A stretch of DNA of 7,412 bases, from positions 1 through 7,412 of the forward strand of contig CANQCJ010000106.1 of the NCBI GenBank assembly GCA_947589205.1, in the 5' to 3' direction. This DNA comes from an uncultured Ruminococcus sp. GTDB taxonomy: Bacteria > Bacillota > Clostridia > Oscillospirales > Ruminococcaceae. This document shows, in pieces, positions 1-6,982 of this stretch. How positions within the stretch are numbered: the stretch's first letter is position 1; each line of letters begins with the position of its first letter. A model generated the notes under the pieces. The model did not search any database, had not been told where the DNA came from, and saw only the letters and a program-made list of their open reading frames with translations. The position numbers were made by a program, and so were the translations under genes.

Positions 1-284
1 GCGACCCGCCCATGCTCGTCCAAGGGCTTATAAGCATCGCGCTTACAAGAAATTCCGCGGCAAAAGCGGGCGTTAAGGAAATAATCCAGCGCGGCGAAAG
101 GGTGCTTTTCTATCTTAAAGATATTGACCCCGCCTGCGCTCCCAAGCTCGTTGAAAAATACCGCGAGAGAATAAAATTCATTCAGGGAGAACGCGAGGGA
201 TTTTCCATAGATATAAGCCCCAAGCAGCCGACAGCCGAGCTGATTTCCGAAGCGGTCGGGATACTTAGCGGAGTTTGTAAATAA
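1..284 (+). CDS. mfd: Transcription-repair coupling factor Mfd, C-terminal fragment (5' end outside window)
   Basis: Mfd is the ATP-dependent DNA translocase that removes RNA polymerase stalled at lesions and recruits UvrA. Only its last ~93 residues are here. The frame is open to the left edge, so the ATG at 12 is internal and the gene is cut off by the window. The fragment reads D-P-P-M-L-V-Q-G-L, then I-A-L-T-R-N-S-A-A and V-K-E-I-I-Q. This matches the start of the Mfd C-terminal TRCF domain, where a 'DR(F/Y)G-x-PP' element precedes a helix and a 'hhEI' strand. It ends in TAA at 282-284. No terminator hairpin is visible after it, so some read-through into the next gene is possible, although that gene has its own promoter. 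Family assignment is from recalled motifs. No helicase motifs lie inside the fragment. Confidence 0.82.
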   Translation, partial: DPPMLVQGLISIALTRNSAAKAGVKEIIQRGERVLFYLKDIDPACAPKLVEKYRERIKFIQGEREGFSIDISPKQPTAELISEAVGILSGVCK

Positions 285-307
285 ATAATTAAAAATACCA
301 TAAATTC

Positions 308-336
308 TTGAAAAAAAATACAAATTACGTTATAAT
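308..336 (+). promoter_or_regulatory. Sigma-A promoter for the PurF-like gene
   Basis: The -35 box TTGAAA (308-313) and a perfect -10 box TATAAT (331-336) are separated by exactly 17 bp, in an A/T-rich stretch between mfd and the next start codon. Transcription should begin near 343, leaving a leader of about 30 nt that holds the ribosome binding site GGAG (359-362). That leader is too short for a riboswitch. Confidence 0.85.
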
Positions 337-372
337 ATATTTAGATGATTTTTGAAACGGAGATGTTAAAAT

Positions 373-1782
373 ATGGGCGGTTTTTTCGGAGTCGCTTCTA
401 AGGATAACTGCGTGTTCGATGTTTTTTACGGCACCGATTATCATTCTCATCTCGGCACGCGCCGCGCGGGAATGGTCATGTACGACAAAGATAAGGGATT
501 TGACAGGGCTATCCATAATATAGAAAATTCACCCTTTCGCACTAAATTTGCCGACGATGTAAATTCCATGAGCGGCACTATCGGTATCGGCTGTATTTCC
601 GACTATGAGGCGCAGCCGCTGCTTATTCGCTCTAAGCTCGGAACTTACGCCATTACCACCGTCGGAAAGATCAATAATACCGAAGAGCTTATGGAAAAGG
701 TCTTTGAAAAAAGCCATCTGCATTTCTTTGAAATGAGCGGTGGAGAGGTCAACGCGACAGAGCTTGTCGCCGCTATAATCAACCAGAAGGACAGCCTGCT
801 CGAGGGTATGCTCTACGCGCAGGAGATAATCGACGGCTCTATGACTATGCTCGTTATGACTAAGGAAGCGCTTTTTGCCGCGCGCGACAGGTTTGGAAGA
901 ACTCCGGTCGCTATAGGCTGCCGCGATAACGGTTACTGTGCGGCTTTTGAAAGCTTTTCCTATCTGAATCTCGGCTTTTCCGATTACCGCGAATTAGGTC
1001 CGGGCGAGATCGTGCGCATAGACTGCGAGGACGTTCAGACTATCGCCGCGCCGAGAAAGCAGATGAAGATCTGCACGTTTTTGTGGATATATTACGGCTA
1101 CCCCTCCTCGGTCTATGAGGGCGTGGGCGTTGAGCAGATGAGATACAACTGCGGCAGAATGCTTGCAAGCCGCGATGACGCAAGTCCCGATCTTGTAGCC
1201 GGCGTACCCGATTCCGGTACGGCTCACGCGATCGGCTATTCAAATTATTCCAAGATACCCTTTGCAAGACCGTTTATAAAATATACCCCGACCTGGCCGC
1301 GTTCATTTATGCCGCCTAATCAGTCGATGAGAAACCGCATTGCAAGAATGAAGCTTCTGCCGGTGCAGAGCCTTATAAACGGAAAAAGCTTGCTGCTTAT
1401 AGACGATTCTATCGTGCGCGGTACGCAGATGAGAGAGACGACCGAGTATCTTTTTAACAGCGGAGCTAAGGAGGTACATATCAGACCCGCCTGCCCGCCG
1501 CTGCTTTTCGGCTGCAAATATCTCAACTTCTCCCGCTCAAATTCCGAAATGGATCTTATTACGAGAAGAGTTATCGCCGAACGCGAGGGAGATAATGTTT
1601 CTCAGAAAACGCTCGATGATTACGCAGATCCCGAAAGCGCCAACTACTGCGAAATGGTCGAGCAGATAAGAAAACAGCTCAAGTTTACTTCCTTGAGATA
1701 TCATCGCCTTGACGATATGCTCGCTTCGGTGGGCTTAGACCCTTGTTCACTTTGTACCTATTGCTGGAACGGCAAAGAATAA
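373..1782 (+). CDS. Amidophosphoribosyltransferase (PurF) paralogue with a degenerate glutaminase site
   Basis: At 469 aa this has PurF length and layout: an Ntn/class II glutaminase-like domain (about 1-225), then a type I phosphoribosyltransferase domain (about 230-440). The PRT half keeps GVPDS (277-281), the loop-like R310/F312/Q317 segment and the PRPP-binding LLIDDSIVRGTQ (341-352). Cys234, Cys381, Cys458 and Cys461 fall where Bacillus-type PurF binds its 4Fe-4S cluster, with a further Cys464. Canonical PurF starts MCG, and that Cys becomes the N-terminal nucleophile. Here it is MGG. The other glutaminase residues also seem replaced: Arg by Ser76, oxyanion-hole Asn by Val97, Asp by Ala128. 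An in-frame TAA at 367-369 rules out an upstream start that would restore Cys. It may be an ammonia-dependent amidophosphoribosyltransferase or a regulator, and it is not expected to use glutamine. I leave the symbol blank because true purF is probably elsewhere. Confidence 0.88.
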   Translation: MGGFFGVASKDNCVFDVFYGTDYHSHLGTRRAGMVMYDKDKGFDRAIHNIENSPFRTKFADDVNSMSGTIGIGCISDYEAQPLLIRSKLGTYAITTVGKINNTEELMEKVFEKSHLHFFEMSGGEVNATELVAAIINQKDSLLEGMLYAQEIIDGSMTMLVMTKEALFAARDRFGRTPVAIGCRDNGYCAAFESFSYLNLGFSDYRELGPGEIVRIDCEDVQTIAAPRKQMKICTFLWIYYGYPSSVYEGVGVEQMRYNCGRMLASRDDASPDLVAGVPDSGTAHAIGYSNYSKIPFARPFIKYTPTWPRSFMPPNQSMRNRIARMKLLPVQSLINGKSLLLIDDSIVRGTQMRETTEYLFNSGAKEVHIRPACPPLLFGCKYLNFSRSNSEMDLITRRVIAEREGDNVSQKTLDDYADPESANYCEMVEQIRKQLKFTSLRYHRLDDMLASVGLDPCSLCTYCWNGKE

Positions 1783-1793
1783 ATTATATTTTT

Positions 1794-1800
1794 AGGAGGA
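1794..1800 (+). promoter_or_regulatory. Strong ribosome binding site of the surface-protein gene
   Basis: AGGAGGA lies 7 nt before the ATG at 1808. It sits in the 25-bp gap after the PurF-like gene. I see no promoter in that gap, which favours translation from a shared transcript. Confidence 0.8.
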
Positions 1801-1807
1801 GATCATA

Positions 1808-2713
1808 ATGATTTTAAAAAGGATCGCGGCAGGCTTTTCCGCCGCCGCAATGGCAGCAACTCTTATCGCCGCAGGCGCACTTACCTGCTCGGCTGACGAC
1901 GCGGAGATCACTGCCGACGAAAACGGTGTTTACGGACAGGCCGGTATCTGCTGGATGGTAATGGATCAGTGGGATCACCGCAGAGGAACAGAAGAGGGTC
2001 CTCTCGATGAATCGGGAGCTATCGAGCTTTCCGGTACATATCACGATGTAAACATCACCGGAAACGGCGAGTACACCGTTGACATGAGCGGCTACTATCC
2101 GCCAAACGACGCAGTTACCTACAACATAGGCTACCTGGGTCTTTACACCACCATGCCTGTCGAGACTCCCGAGGACGGCGGTACGGTAATTATCACACTG
2201 ACCGAAGCCGTTATCGACGGTACGACCTACACGATAACGGAGTCTCCCCTGCCGGAGGATTCCGAGCTTGACGGCAAGATCTACAAGATCAAGAACGGCT
2301 ACGGCGAAAACGCTAAGACCGAACCGGAAATGGACGCTAAGGCTTGGGCGACTACCGACACCATGTCTATCACCTTCACCATCGAGGGTCTGCCGACCGA
2401 CAAGATCGCTGACAATGCCGACGAGGTAATAGAGCAGGTCTACGGAAACGGTTCTATCGAAAACGATCCCGTTGAAGGAGAGGAAGAAAGTGCGGCAGAG
2501 GAAAGCGCTGCGGAGGAGAGCGCGGCTGAAGGAGATACTGCCGAACCCGAAGCAGAAGCAGAGGAGGATACCGACGGAACAGCTGCAGCTTCCCCCGCTG
2601 ACAGCACCGTCGAAGAGGAGGACAGCAGCCCGCGTATCGGACTTATCATAGGAATAGCTGCGGGCGTTATCGTTGTCGCAGTAATTGTAGTGGTTATAGT
2701 CAAGAAAAAATAA
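1808..2713 (+). CDS. Secreted, C-terminally membrane-anchored protein of unknown function
   Basis: I do not recognise this 301-aa protein. Residues 1-29 form a signal peptide: K4/R5, a hydrophobic Ala-rich core, and likely cleavage after the Ser28-Ala29 region. Cys27 lacks a good lipobox (Leu-Thr before it). Residues 38-200 look like one beta-rich extracellular domain with aromatic clusters (ICWMVMDQWD at 47-56, SGYYPPN at 94-100) and an NITGNGEYTVDMSG segment (82-95). That segment recalls carbohydrate-binding-like modules of gut Clostridia, but this is impression only. Residues 221-275 are an acidic Glu/Ser/Ala/Pro/Thr stalk containing three EESAA units. Residues 277-298 are a transmembrane helix followed by KKK, a stop-transfer anchor. 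There is no LPXTG motif. The predicted topology is an outside domain held on a flexible stalk. The gene follows the PurF-like gene by 25 bp and ends at a terminator. Confidence 0.85.
   Translation: MILKRIAAGFSAAAMAATLIAAGALTCSADDAEITADENGVYGQAGICWMVMDQWDHRRGTEEGPLDESGAIELSGTYHDVNITGNGEYTVDMSGYYPPNDAVTYNIGYLGLYTTMPVETPEDGGTVIITLTEAVIDGTTYTITESPLPEDSELDGKIYKIKNGYGENAKTEPEMDAKAWATTDTMSITFTIEGLPTDKIADNADEVIEQVYGNGSIENDPVEGEEESAAEESAAEESAAEGDTAEPEAEAEEDTDGTAAASPADSTVEEEDSSPRIGLIIGIAAGVIVVAVIVVVIVKKK
2483..2527 (+). repeat. Three tandem 15-bp units encoding EESAA
   Basis: Three consecutive copies of the pentapeptide EESAA (residues 226-240 of the surface protein) form part of its acidic stalk. The units use different synonymous codons (for example GCG-GCA, GCT-GCG, GCG-GCT). 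The repeat is therefore conserved as protein rather than being a fresh DNA duplication. Confidence 0.8.
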
Positions 2714-2726
2714 TTAAAGCATGAGA

Positions 2727-2770
2727 AAAGACCGTTTTCCTTTGTTTTGGAAAGCGGTCTTTATTTTTTT
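2727..2770 (+). terminator. Rho-independent terminator between convergent genes
   Basis: A 14-bp stem (2727-2740 with 2749-2762, one G-U pair) encloses an 8-nt loop. It is followed by TA and a run of seven T (2764-2770). It ends the + strand unit 13 bp after the surface-protein stop. The - strand genes end at 2778 on the other side, so the hairpin may also serve them, but the T-run on that strand is weaker and more distant. Confidence 0.9.
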
Positions 2771-2777
2771 ATTGCGC

Positions 2778-3503
2778 TCACGTCAGACCTATAAGATCCT
2801 TAACGACCTCCGCCGCTATAAGCAGCCCTGCGGCGGGCGGAACAAAGGCGACAGAGCCGGGTATGCTTTTGCCGGTCTCGCTGTCTGTAGGACCGCCTTT
2901 GGCAATATGAGGCTCTTCTTCGGAATAAACGACCTTTACGTTTTCTATCCCGAGCTTTTTAAGCTCGCGGCGCACTACCCGCGCGAGCGGACAGACCTTT
3001 GTTTTTGAAATATCAGCGGCTTTGAACGCGCTCGGGTCGAGCTTGTTTCCCGCGCCCATTGCCGAGATCACCGGAACGTCAGCGGCCTTTGCGCGCTTTA
3101 TTATCTCTATCTTCGCGGATACCGTGTCCACCGCGTCTACCACATAACTATACTGCGCAAAATCGAAGCTGCCGGCGTTTTCCGGAAGGAAAAAACACCT
3201 GTGAAGCGTAAGCTTTATATCCAGAGAAATATCCCTTATCCGCTCTGCGGCGGCGTCCGTTTTGTACTTGCCGACCGTGCTGTGAAGCGCGATGATCTGG
3301 CGGTTTATGTTTGAAAGGCTTACCGTGTCCTTGTCTATAAGATCGAGCGCGCCTATCCCGCTCCTTGCAAGAGCCTCCGCCGCATAGCCGCCTACTCCGC
3401 CGATACCGAAAACGGCAACGCGGCAGTTTTTTAAACGCTCTGCGGCTTCATCGCCAATCAGAAGTCTCGTGCGCGAAAGCTCCTCGGAAAGATATTCACC
3501 CAT
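2778..3503 (-). CDS. tcdA: tRNA threonylcarbamoyladenosine dehydratase TcdA (ThiF/E1-like family)
   Basis: TcdA uses ATP to cyclise t6A to ct6A at position 37 of ANN-decoding tRNAs in the cytoplasm. The 241-aa protein has the ThiF/MoeB/E1 adenylating fold. Visible are the nucleotide-binding GIGGVGG (33-39), LIDKD (55-59), NINRQ (66-70) with its catalytic-type Arg, K79, VVDAVD (121-126), a KVCPLARVVRRELKK block (169-183) typical of TcdA/YgdL, and GSVAFVPPAAG near the C-terminus. It lacks the zinc-binding CxxC pairs and extra domains of MoeB/ThiF, which supports TcdA over those. I chose the ATG at 3501-3503. It starts 4 bp after the stop of the solute-binding gene and has AAGGGA about 10 nt upstream. 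A TTG at 3527 would add 8 residues and overlap the upstream gene. It is the last gene of the - strand unit. Confidence 0.9.
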   Translation of the reverse strand: MGEYLSEELSRTRLLIGDEAAERLKNCRVAVFGIGGVGGYAAEALARSGIGALDLIDKDTVSLSNINRQIIALHSTVGKYKTDAAAERIRDISLDIKLTLHRCFFLPENAGSFDFAQYSYVVDAVDTVSAKIEIIKRAKAADVPVISAMGAGNKLDPSAFKAADISKTKVCPLARVVRRELKKLGIENVKVVYSEEEPHIAKGGPTDSETGKSIPGSVAFVPPAAGLLIAAEVVKDLIGLT

Positions 3504-3507
3504 CGCT

Positions 3508-4938
3508 TCAGCTTCCCTTTTCTTCAAAAGCCTTGTACTCGGCGTTAAAATCCTTTAATTCCGATTCTATCGTAGAGCTGTAGGTCTCGCGAAGCTGCGT
3601 CCATGTGTACTGCGAACCGTCGTCGTCCGTTTTCATTACGGACGAATACATATACGGTATTACCGCTTCCTTTGTCGGATTCGTCGCGGCGTCGTCGTTG
3701 GAAAGAATTGTTGAGATCCCATAGCCCGGATCGACTACCTTTACATATTTGCTGCTGAGCGGCTCGGTGTTTGCCATATCGAACATTTCTTCCGTCCAAT
3801 AGGGCTGCGATACAAAGAATTTTTCTCTGCCGATCTCTGTATATTCGCCGGTGTTGGCAACTCTCGCACATTCATACCAGCACTTTACAGCGTCCTTCTT
3901 TTCCGAACCGCTTACCCACATATACGCAGTTATGCCGATGGTCGTGTAATTGGTGTCGGTGTTGGGGTCGCGCGGCATGGGAACTATTCCCCATTCGTCG
4001 CCCTCCTTGGGAGTTACCGCCCATGTGCCCATTGCATAGAACAAAACGTTTTTCTTGAACGCGTCGGAAGCCGAGCCTAACCAGTCCGCATAATAAAGAC
4101 CGTTTTTCTGAAGGTCATACAAAAGCGTTGACGCGCGGTCAAAATCGGGGTCTGTGATGTTGGAATAGTATTCGTCCTTTTCCTCGTCATAGGCTATCAG
4201 CGTTTTTCCGGTGGACTGGAATATGAACGGCGCGAACCAGCCGTTTACTCCAAAGCGCGTTTCGTCTCCCTCCGCCTGAGAGCAATATTCGTCCATAAGA
4301 TCGTACCATGTGTCCCAAGTCCAGTCGCCGTTCATGTATAAGTCATACGGGTCGTCAAGATTGTTCGCGGCGATAACGCTTTTGTCATAGGTAAGCACCG
4401 AGAGCACATCGAGATTTATCGGACAAACATAATGCTTTCCCGCAAGCGTAAAGGTATCCGCAAGATCCTTCATATCCGCCCACATGGGGTCGCTGAAATT
4501 TACTATATCGTCTATCGGCCGGAACATCTGCTTTACGCAATAGCAGGGGAAGGTCATTTTCTGCTCATACCAGAAAAGATCGGGCGGATCGTTTGAAAGC
4601 ACACGGTTTGCAAGCTGGTCGTATTTTGCCGTCGAGGCGCAGGGGGTGTATTTTATGCTGCCGCCCTTGTTTTCAAAAAGCGTGAGATCTACCCTTTTTT
4701 CCTGCGAATTTGCAGACGGGTTTATGTCAAAATATGAAAGCCATTCAAGCTCGGTCGGCGCGCCCTCCGGTATCGCGCTTATCGGATCCTCGCCTACCGG
4801 GTCGGGTACAAACACCTGCTCGGTATAGGACGAAGCGTCTCCCTTTGAATTATCACCCGACGAATTTCCGCAGCCTGTCGCTGCGGCGGCAAGAGCGTAT
4901 GCCGAAAGCAGTGCGATGATCCTTTTTGGATCGGTCAT
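3508..4938 (-). CDS. Extracellular solute-binding lipoprotein (ABC family 1, probably sugar-type)
   Basis: This is a 476-aa lipoprotein of the family 1 (SBP_bac_1-like) ABC substrate-binding type. Residues 1-22 are a signal peptide ending in a lipobox Ala-Thr-Gly-Cys23, then a Ser/Gly/Asn-rich linker (24-36). The mature part has typical family features: a 'DPPDLFWYE' segment, 'GDWTWDTWYDLMDEY' in the middle, and 'EWGIVPMPRDPN' in the second half. The protein should be tethered outside the membrane and hand a solute, perhaps a carbohydrate, to a permease. The substrate cannot be read from sequence. The ATG at 4936-4938 has AAGGAG (4948-4953) 9 nt upstream. A TTG at 4947 directly abuts that site and is an unlikely start. 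No permease or ATPase is in the window. It lies 42 bp after the small membrane-protein gene and 4 bp before tcdA. Confidence 0.88.
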   Translation of the reverse strand: MTDPKRIIALLSAYALAAAATGCGNSSGDNSKGDASSYTEQVFVPDPVGEDPISAIPEGAPTELEWLSYFDINPSANSQEKRVDLTLFENKGGSIKYTPCASTAKYDQLANRVLSNDPPDLFWYEQKMTFPCYCVKQMFRPIDDIVNFSDPMWADMKDLADTFTLAGKHYVCPINLDVLSVLTYDKSVIAANNLDDPYDLYMNGDWTWDTWYDLMDEYCSQAEGDETRFGVNGWFAPFIFQSTGKTLIAYDEEKDEYYSNITDPDFDRASTLLYDLQKNGLYYADWLGSASDAFKKNVLFYAMGTWAVTPKEGDEWGIVPMPRDPNTDTNYTTIGITAYMWVSGSEKKDAVKCWYECARVANTGEYTEIGREKFFVSQPYWTEEMFDMANTEPLSSKYVKVVDPGYGISTILSNDDAATNPTKEAVIPYMYSSVMKTDDDGSQYTWTQLRETYSSTIESELKDFNAEYKAFEEKGS

Positions 4939-4947
4939 AGCTATCAA

Positions 4948-4953
4948 CTCCTT
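4948..4953 (-). promoter_or_regulatory. Ribosome binding site that fixes the start of the solute-binding gene
   Basis: On the - strand, AAGGAG lies 9 nt before the ATG at 4938. The TTG at 4947 is immediately adjacent to it and could not be used with this site. The site therefore selects the 476-aa form. Confidence 0.75.
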
Positions 4954-4980
4954 ATAAAAAATTTTTTTGTTCGCCCGAGA

Positions 4981-5421
4981 TCAGACGGTTATGCCGCTTA
5001 TCAGAAAAACATATGTAATAGCAAAGCTTAACGGAGAGAGGATAAGTCCGGAAATTATTATTACAAGACTATGGCGGTCGACGGCTAACGGACGCCTGCC
5101 GCTTTTTAAAAGTATTTTGCGAACTCCCGGTGAGTATATCTTATCGCGCAAAATATTTTCCGCCGGGAAAATATTTCTGTACTCCTCGCCGTTGGAAATA
5201 TATACGGCGGTGTCGAATTTGTCGTGCTTTTCAAAACGCGACAGCTCGGCTTCGCCGCGTTTGCAGGTCAGGGCGAGGATCGCGCAGCCTATGAAGAATA
5301 CCGTCATTAAAAGCAGTATCAGCAGCATGGAAAAATACAGCAGCTTTAAAAGCGTTATCCCGCTTACGCCGAGGATAAGCAACAGCGCGGCGGCAATTAC
5401 GGGGATTATGATGATCTCCAA
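4981..5421 (-). CDS. Small membrane protein of unknown function, three predicted TM helices
   Basis: I do not recognise this 146-aa protein. Hydrophobic segments at about 3-22, 26-52 and 117-143 suggest three membrane helices. Between the second and third is a charged loop of ~60 residues (53-116) rich in Lys, Arg, Glu and Asp. By the positive-inside rule this loop is probably cytoplasmic. The start is a TTG at 5421, in frame with and 10 codons downstream of the putP stop (5449-5451). No ATG occurs before residue 32. AAGGAAAGGG lies about 10 nt upstream as a plausible ribosome binding site. The next gene begins 42 bp downstream, so it is probably co-transcribed with putP and the solute-binding gene. 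No catalytic motif is visible. It could be an accessory or regulatory membrane subunit, but that is only inferred from position. Confidence 0.65.
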   Translation of the reverse strand: MEIIIIPVIAAALLLILGVSGITLLKLLYFSMLLILLLMTVFFIGCAILALTCKRGEAELSRFEKHDKFDTAVYISNGEEYRNIFPAENILRDKIYSPGVRKILLKSGRRPLAVDRHSLVIIISGLILSPLSFAITYVFLISGITV

Positions 5422-5448
5422 AGCGTTTTCGCCCTTTCCTTGAAAAAA

Positions 5449-6975
5449 TTATTTTATCGCCTTTACACGCATAAATTCTTCGGTTATCTCCTCGTCCGGA
5501 GCCTTTGTTGCAAGAGAAACGACTACTATCACTATCATCGCAACGATGAACGAGGGGAGCAGCTCGTAAATATCCCATACTCCTCCGAGCGGACGGACAG
5601 CGTACTTCCAGACGAAAACCATTATTCCGCCCGCAGCCATTCCGGCAAACGCGCCGTATTTGTTTGAACGCTTCCAGAAAAGCGCGGCTACTACGACAGG
5701 TCCGAACGCCGCGCCGAAGCCCGCCCATGCAAACGATACTATCTGGAATACAGAGCTGTCGGGATCCCACGCTATTCCGATAGCGACCAAGGATATTACT
5801 ATGAGCGTTACACGCGCGATTATCATAGCGGTCTTGTCCGAGATCTTTATGCCGAGCATTCCTCTGATTATGTTTTCGGACGCGCTTGAGGAAGCGGCAA
5901 GAAGCTGTGAATCGGACGTTGACATCGTGCAGGCGAGTATTCCGGAAATTATTATTCCGGCTACTACCGCAAGCGCAGGGTGAGCGCTCATTAACAGAGC
6001 CATTTTCATCATTATCGTTTCGGAGGCGGAGCCTTCAAGATAGTCGATCCTTCCGTTTGCGGTTATGCCGAGACCGATAACGCCGATAAGTATCGCTATA
6101 AGCATCGCGAATACTACCCATACGGCGGCGATGCGTCTTGAGATCTTGATTTCGCGGCTGTCGCGGATAGCCATGAACCTGAGCAGAAAATGCGGCATTC
6201 CGAGATAGCCGAGACCCCACGCTACGTTTGCAAAGATCGTCATCGCGCTGTAAGGCTTGGCGGCGTCCGCCGCATGGTCGTAGGTCTGGCTCATTGTGAA
6301 ATATCCCGGCAGGCTCTTGGCGTTTTCCATAACGTTATCCCAGCCGCCCGCATAGCTTATGCCGACAAATATCGTGACAAAGAGCGCGACCGTCATTACT
6401 ATGCTCTGCACAAGGTCGGTATGGCTTGCCGCAAGAAATCCGCCGAAGCAGGTATAGCTTACGATTATTATCGCTGCGGCGATCATAGCGATATGATAGT
6501 CGATACCGAACAGCGATTGAAACAGCTTTCCGCAGGCGGCAAAGCCCGAACCGGTATAGGGAACAAAGAAAATTATGATTATAAGAGCGGAAACGCCCAT
6601 CATAAGCTTGCTCTTCTCTCTCCAGCGGTTGGAAAAGAAATCGGGCAGGGTTATAGAACCGTTCGCTTCGGTGTAATTTCTAAGCCGCCTCGCTACGCAC
6701 AGCCAGCTTATATATGTACCTACAGCAATGCCGATAGCCGTCCAGCCGGGGTCGGCTATTCCGGAAGCATAGGCAAGTCCCGGCAGACCCATGAGCAGCC
6801 AGCTCGACATATCGGACGCCTCCGCGCTCATCGCCGTGACGATGGGTCCGAGTTTTCTGCCGCCGAGATAAAAATCACCGACAGAAGTGTTCTGCTTTGA
6901 AAAACGAAAACCGATCACCAGCATAAATATCAGATACGCGATTATGGTGGCGATCATAATGACTTGTGAAACCAA
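5449..6975 (-). CDS. putP: Sodium/proline symporter PutP (SSS family)
   Basis: PutP imports L-proline with Na+ across the cytoplasmic membrane, for nutrition or osmoprotection. The 508-aa protein matches the E. coli protein closely in layout and length (about 502 aa), with about 13 hydrophobic helices. SAEASDMSSWLLMGLPG (50-66) holds Asp55 and Ser57, the Na+-site residues at the same numbers as in E. coli. Tyr140 matches a proline-site Tyr. WGLGYLGMPH (253-262) and CTMSTSDSQLL (349-359, with Ser352/Thr353 matching the second Na+-site pair) are also kept, as is SFAWAGFGAAFGPVV (414-428). The start is TTG at 6975, supported by GGAGGT (6983-6988) 7 nt upstream. The first ATG, 6 codons in, is too far from that site. 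It is first in the - strand unit, behind a clear promoter. Proline specificity is inferred from family; no proline catabolic gene is present. Confidence 0.93.
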   Translation of the reverse strand: MVSQVIMIATIIAYLIFMLVIGFRFSKQNTSVGDFYLGGRKLGPIVTAMSAEASDMSSWLLMGLPGLAYASGIADPGWTAIGIAVGTYISWLCVARRLRNYTEANGSITLPDFFSNRWREKSKLMMGVSALIIIIFFVPYTGSGFAACGKLFQSLFGIDYHIAMIAAAIIIVSYTCFGGFLAASHTDLVQSIVMTVALFVTIFVGISYAGGWDNVMENAKSLPGYFTMSQTYDHAADAAKPYSAMTIFANVAWGLGYLGMPHFLLRFMAIRDSREIKISRRIAAVWVVFAMLIAILIGVIGLGITANGRIDYLEGSASETIMMKMALLMSAHPALAVVAGIIISGILACTMSTSDSQLLAASSSASENIIRGMLGIKISDKTAMIIARVTLIVISLVAIGIAWDPDSSVFQIVSFAWAGFGAAFGPVVVAALFWKRSNKYGAFAGMAAGGIMVFVWKYAVRPLGGVWDIYELLPSFIVAMIVIVVVSLATKAPDEEITEEFMRVKAIK

Positions 6976-6982
6976 TTATTTT

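Noticed and set aside
285..372. Possible purine riboswitch or PurR box before the PurF-like gene
   Set aside because: The promoter occupies 308-336, leaving only about 30 nt of leader. No aptamer-like helices or PurBox-like sequence are visible.
361..375. Upstream start for the PurF-like gene that could restore an N-terminal Cys
   Set aside because: There is an in-frame TAA at 367-369 just before the ATG, and the RBS fits the 373 start.
1808..1900. Lipoprotein signal in the surface protein (Cys27)
   Set aside because: The residues before Cys27 are Ala-Leu-Thr, a poor lipobox, and the protein already has a C-terminal membrane anchor. Ordinary signal-peptidase cleavage is more likely.
2440..2703. 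87-aa - strand reading frame rich in Ser/Ala/Thr opposite the surface-protein stalk
   Set aside because: It is the antisense of the GAA/GAG/GCN-rich repeat and TM codons, has low complexity, and has no ribosome binding site that I can see.
2640..2713. Sortase (LPXTG-type) anchor at the end of the surface protein
   Set aside because: A hydrophobic helix and KKK tail are present, but no LPXTG-like motif precedes them.
4967..5443. 158-aa + strand reading frame opposite the small membrane protein
   Set aside because: The - strand frame has coherent TM helices, operon spacing and an upstream purine-rich site. The + strand frame looks like a random Ser/Arg-rich translation. I prefer the - strand but note that this is the least certain choice in the window.
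6190..6900. 236-aa + strand reading frame inside putP
   Set aside because: It lies wholly opposite a gene with conserved PutP motifs. Its translation is Arg/His-rich with no recognisable domain, as expected of a shadow frame.
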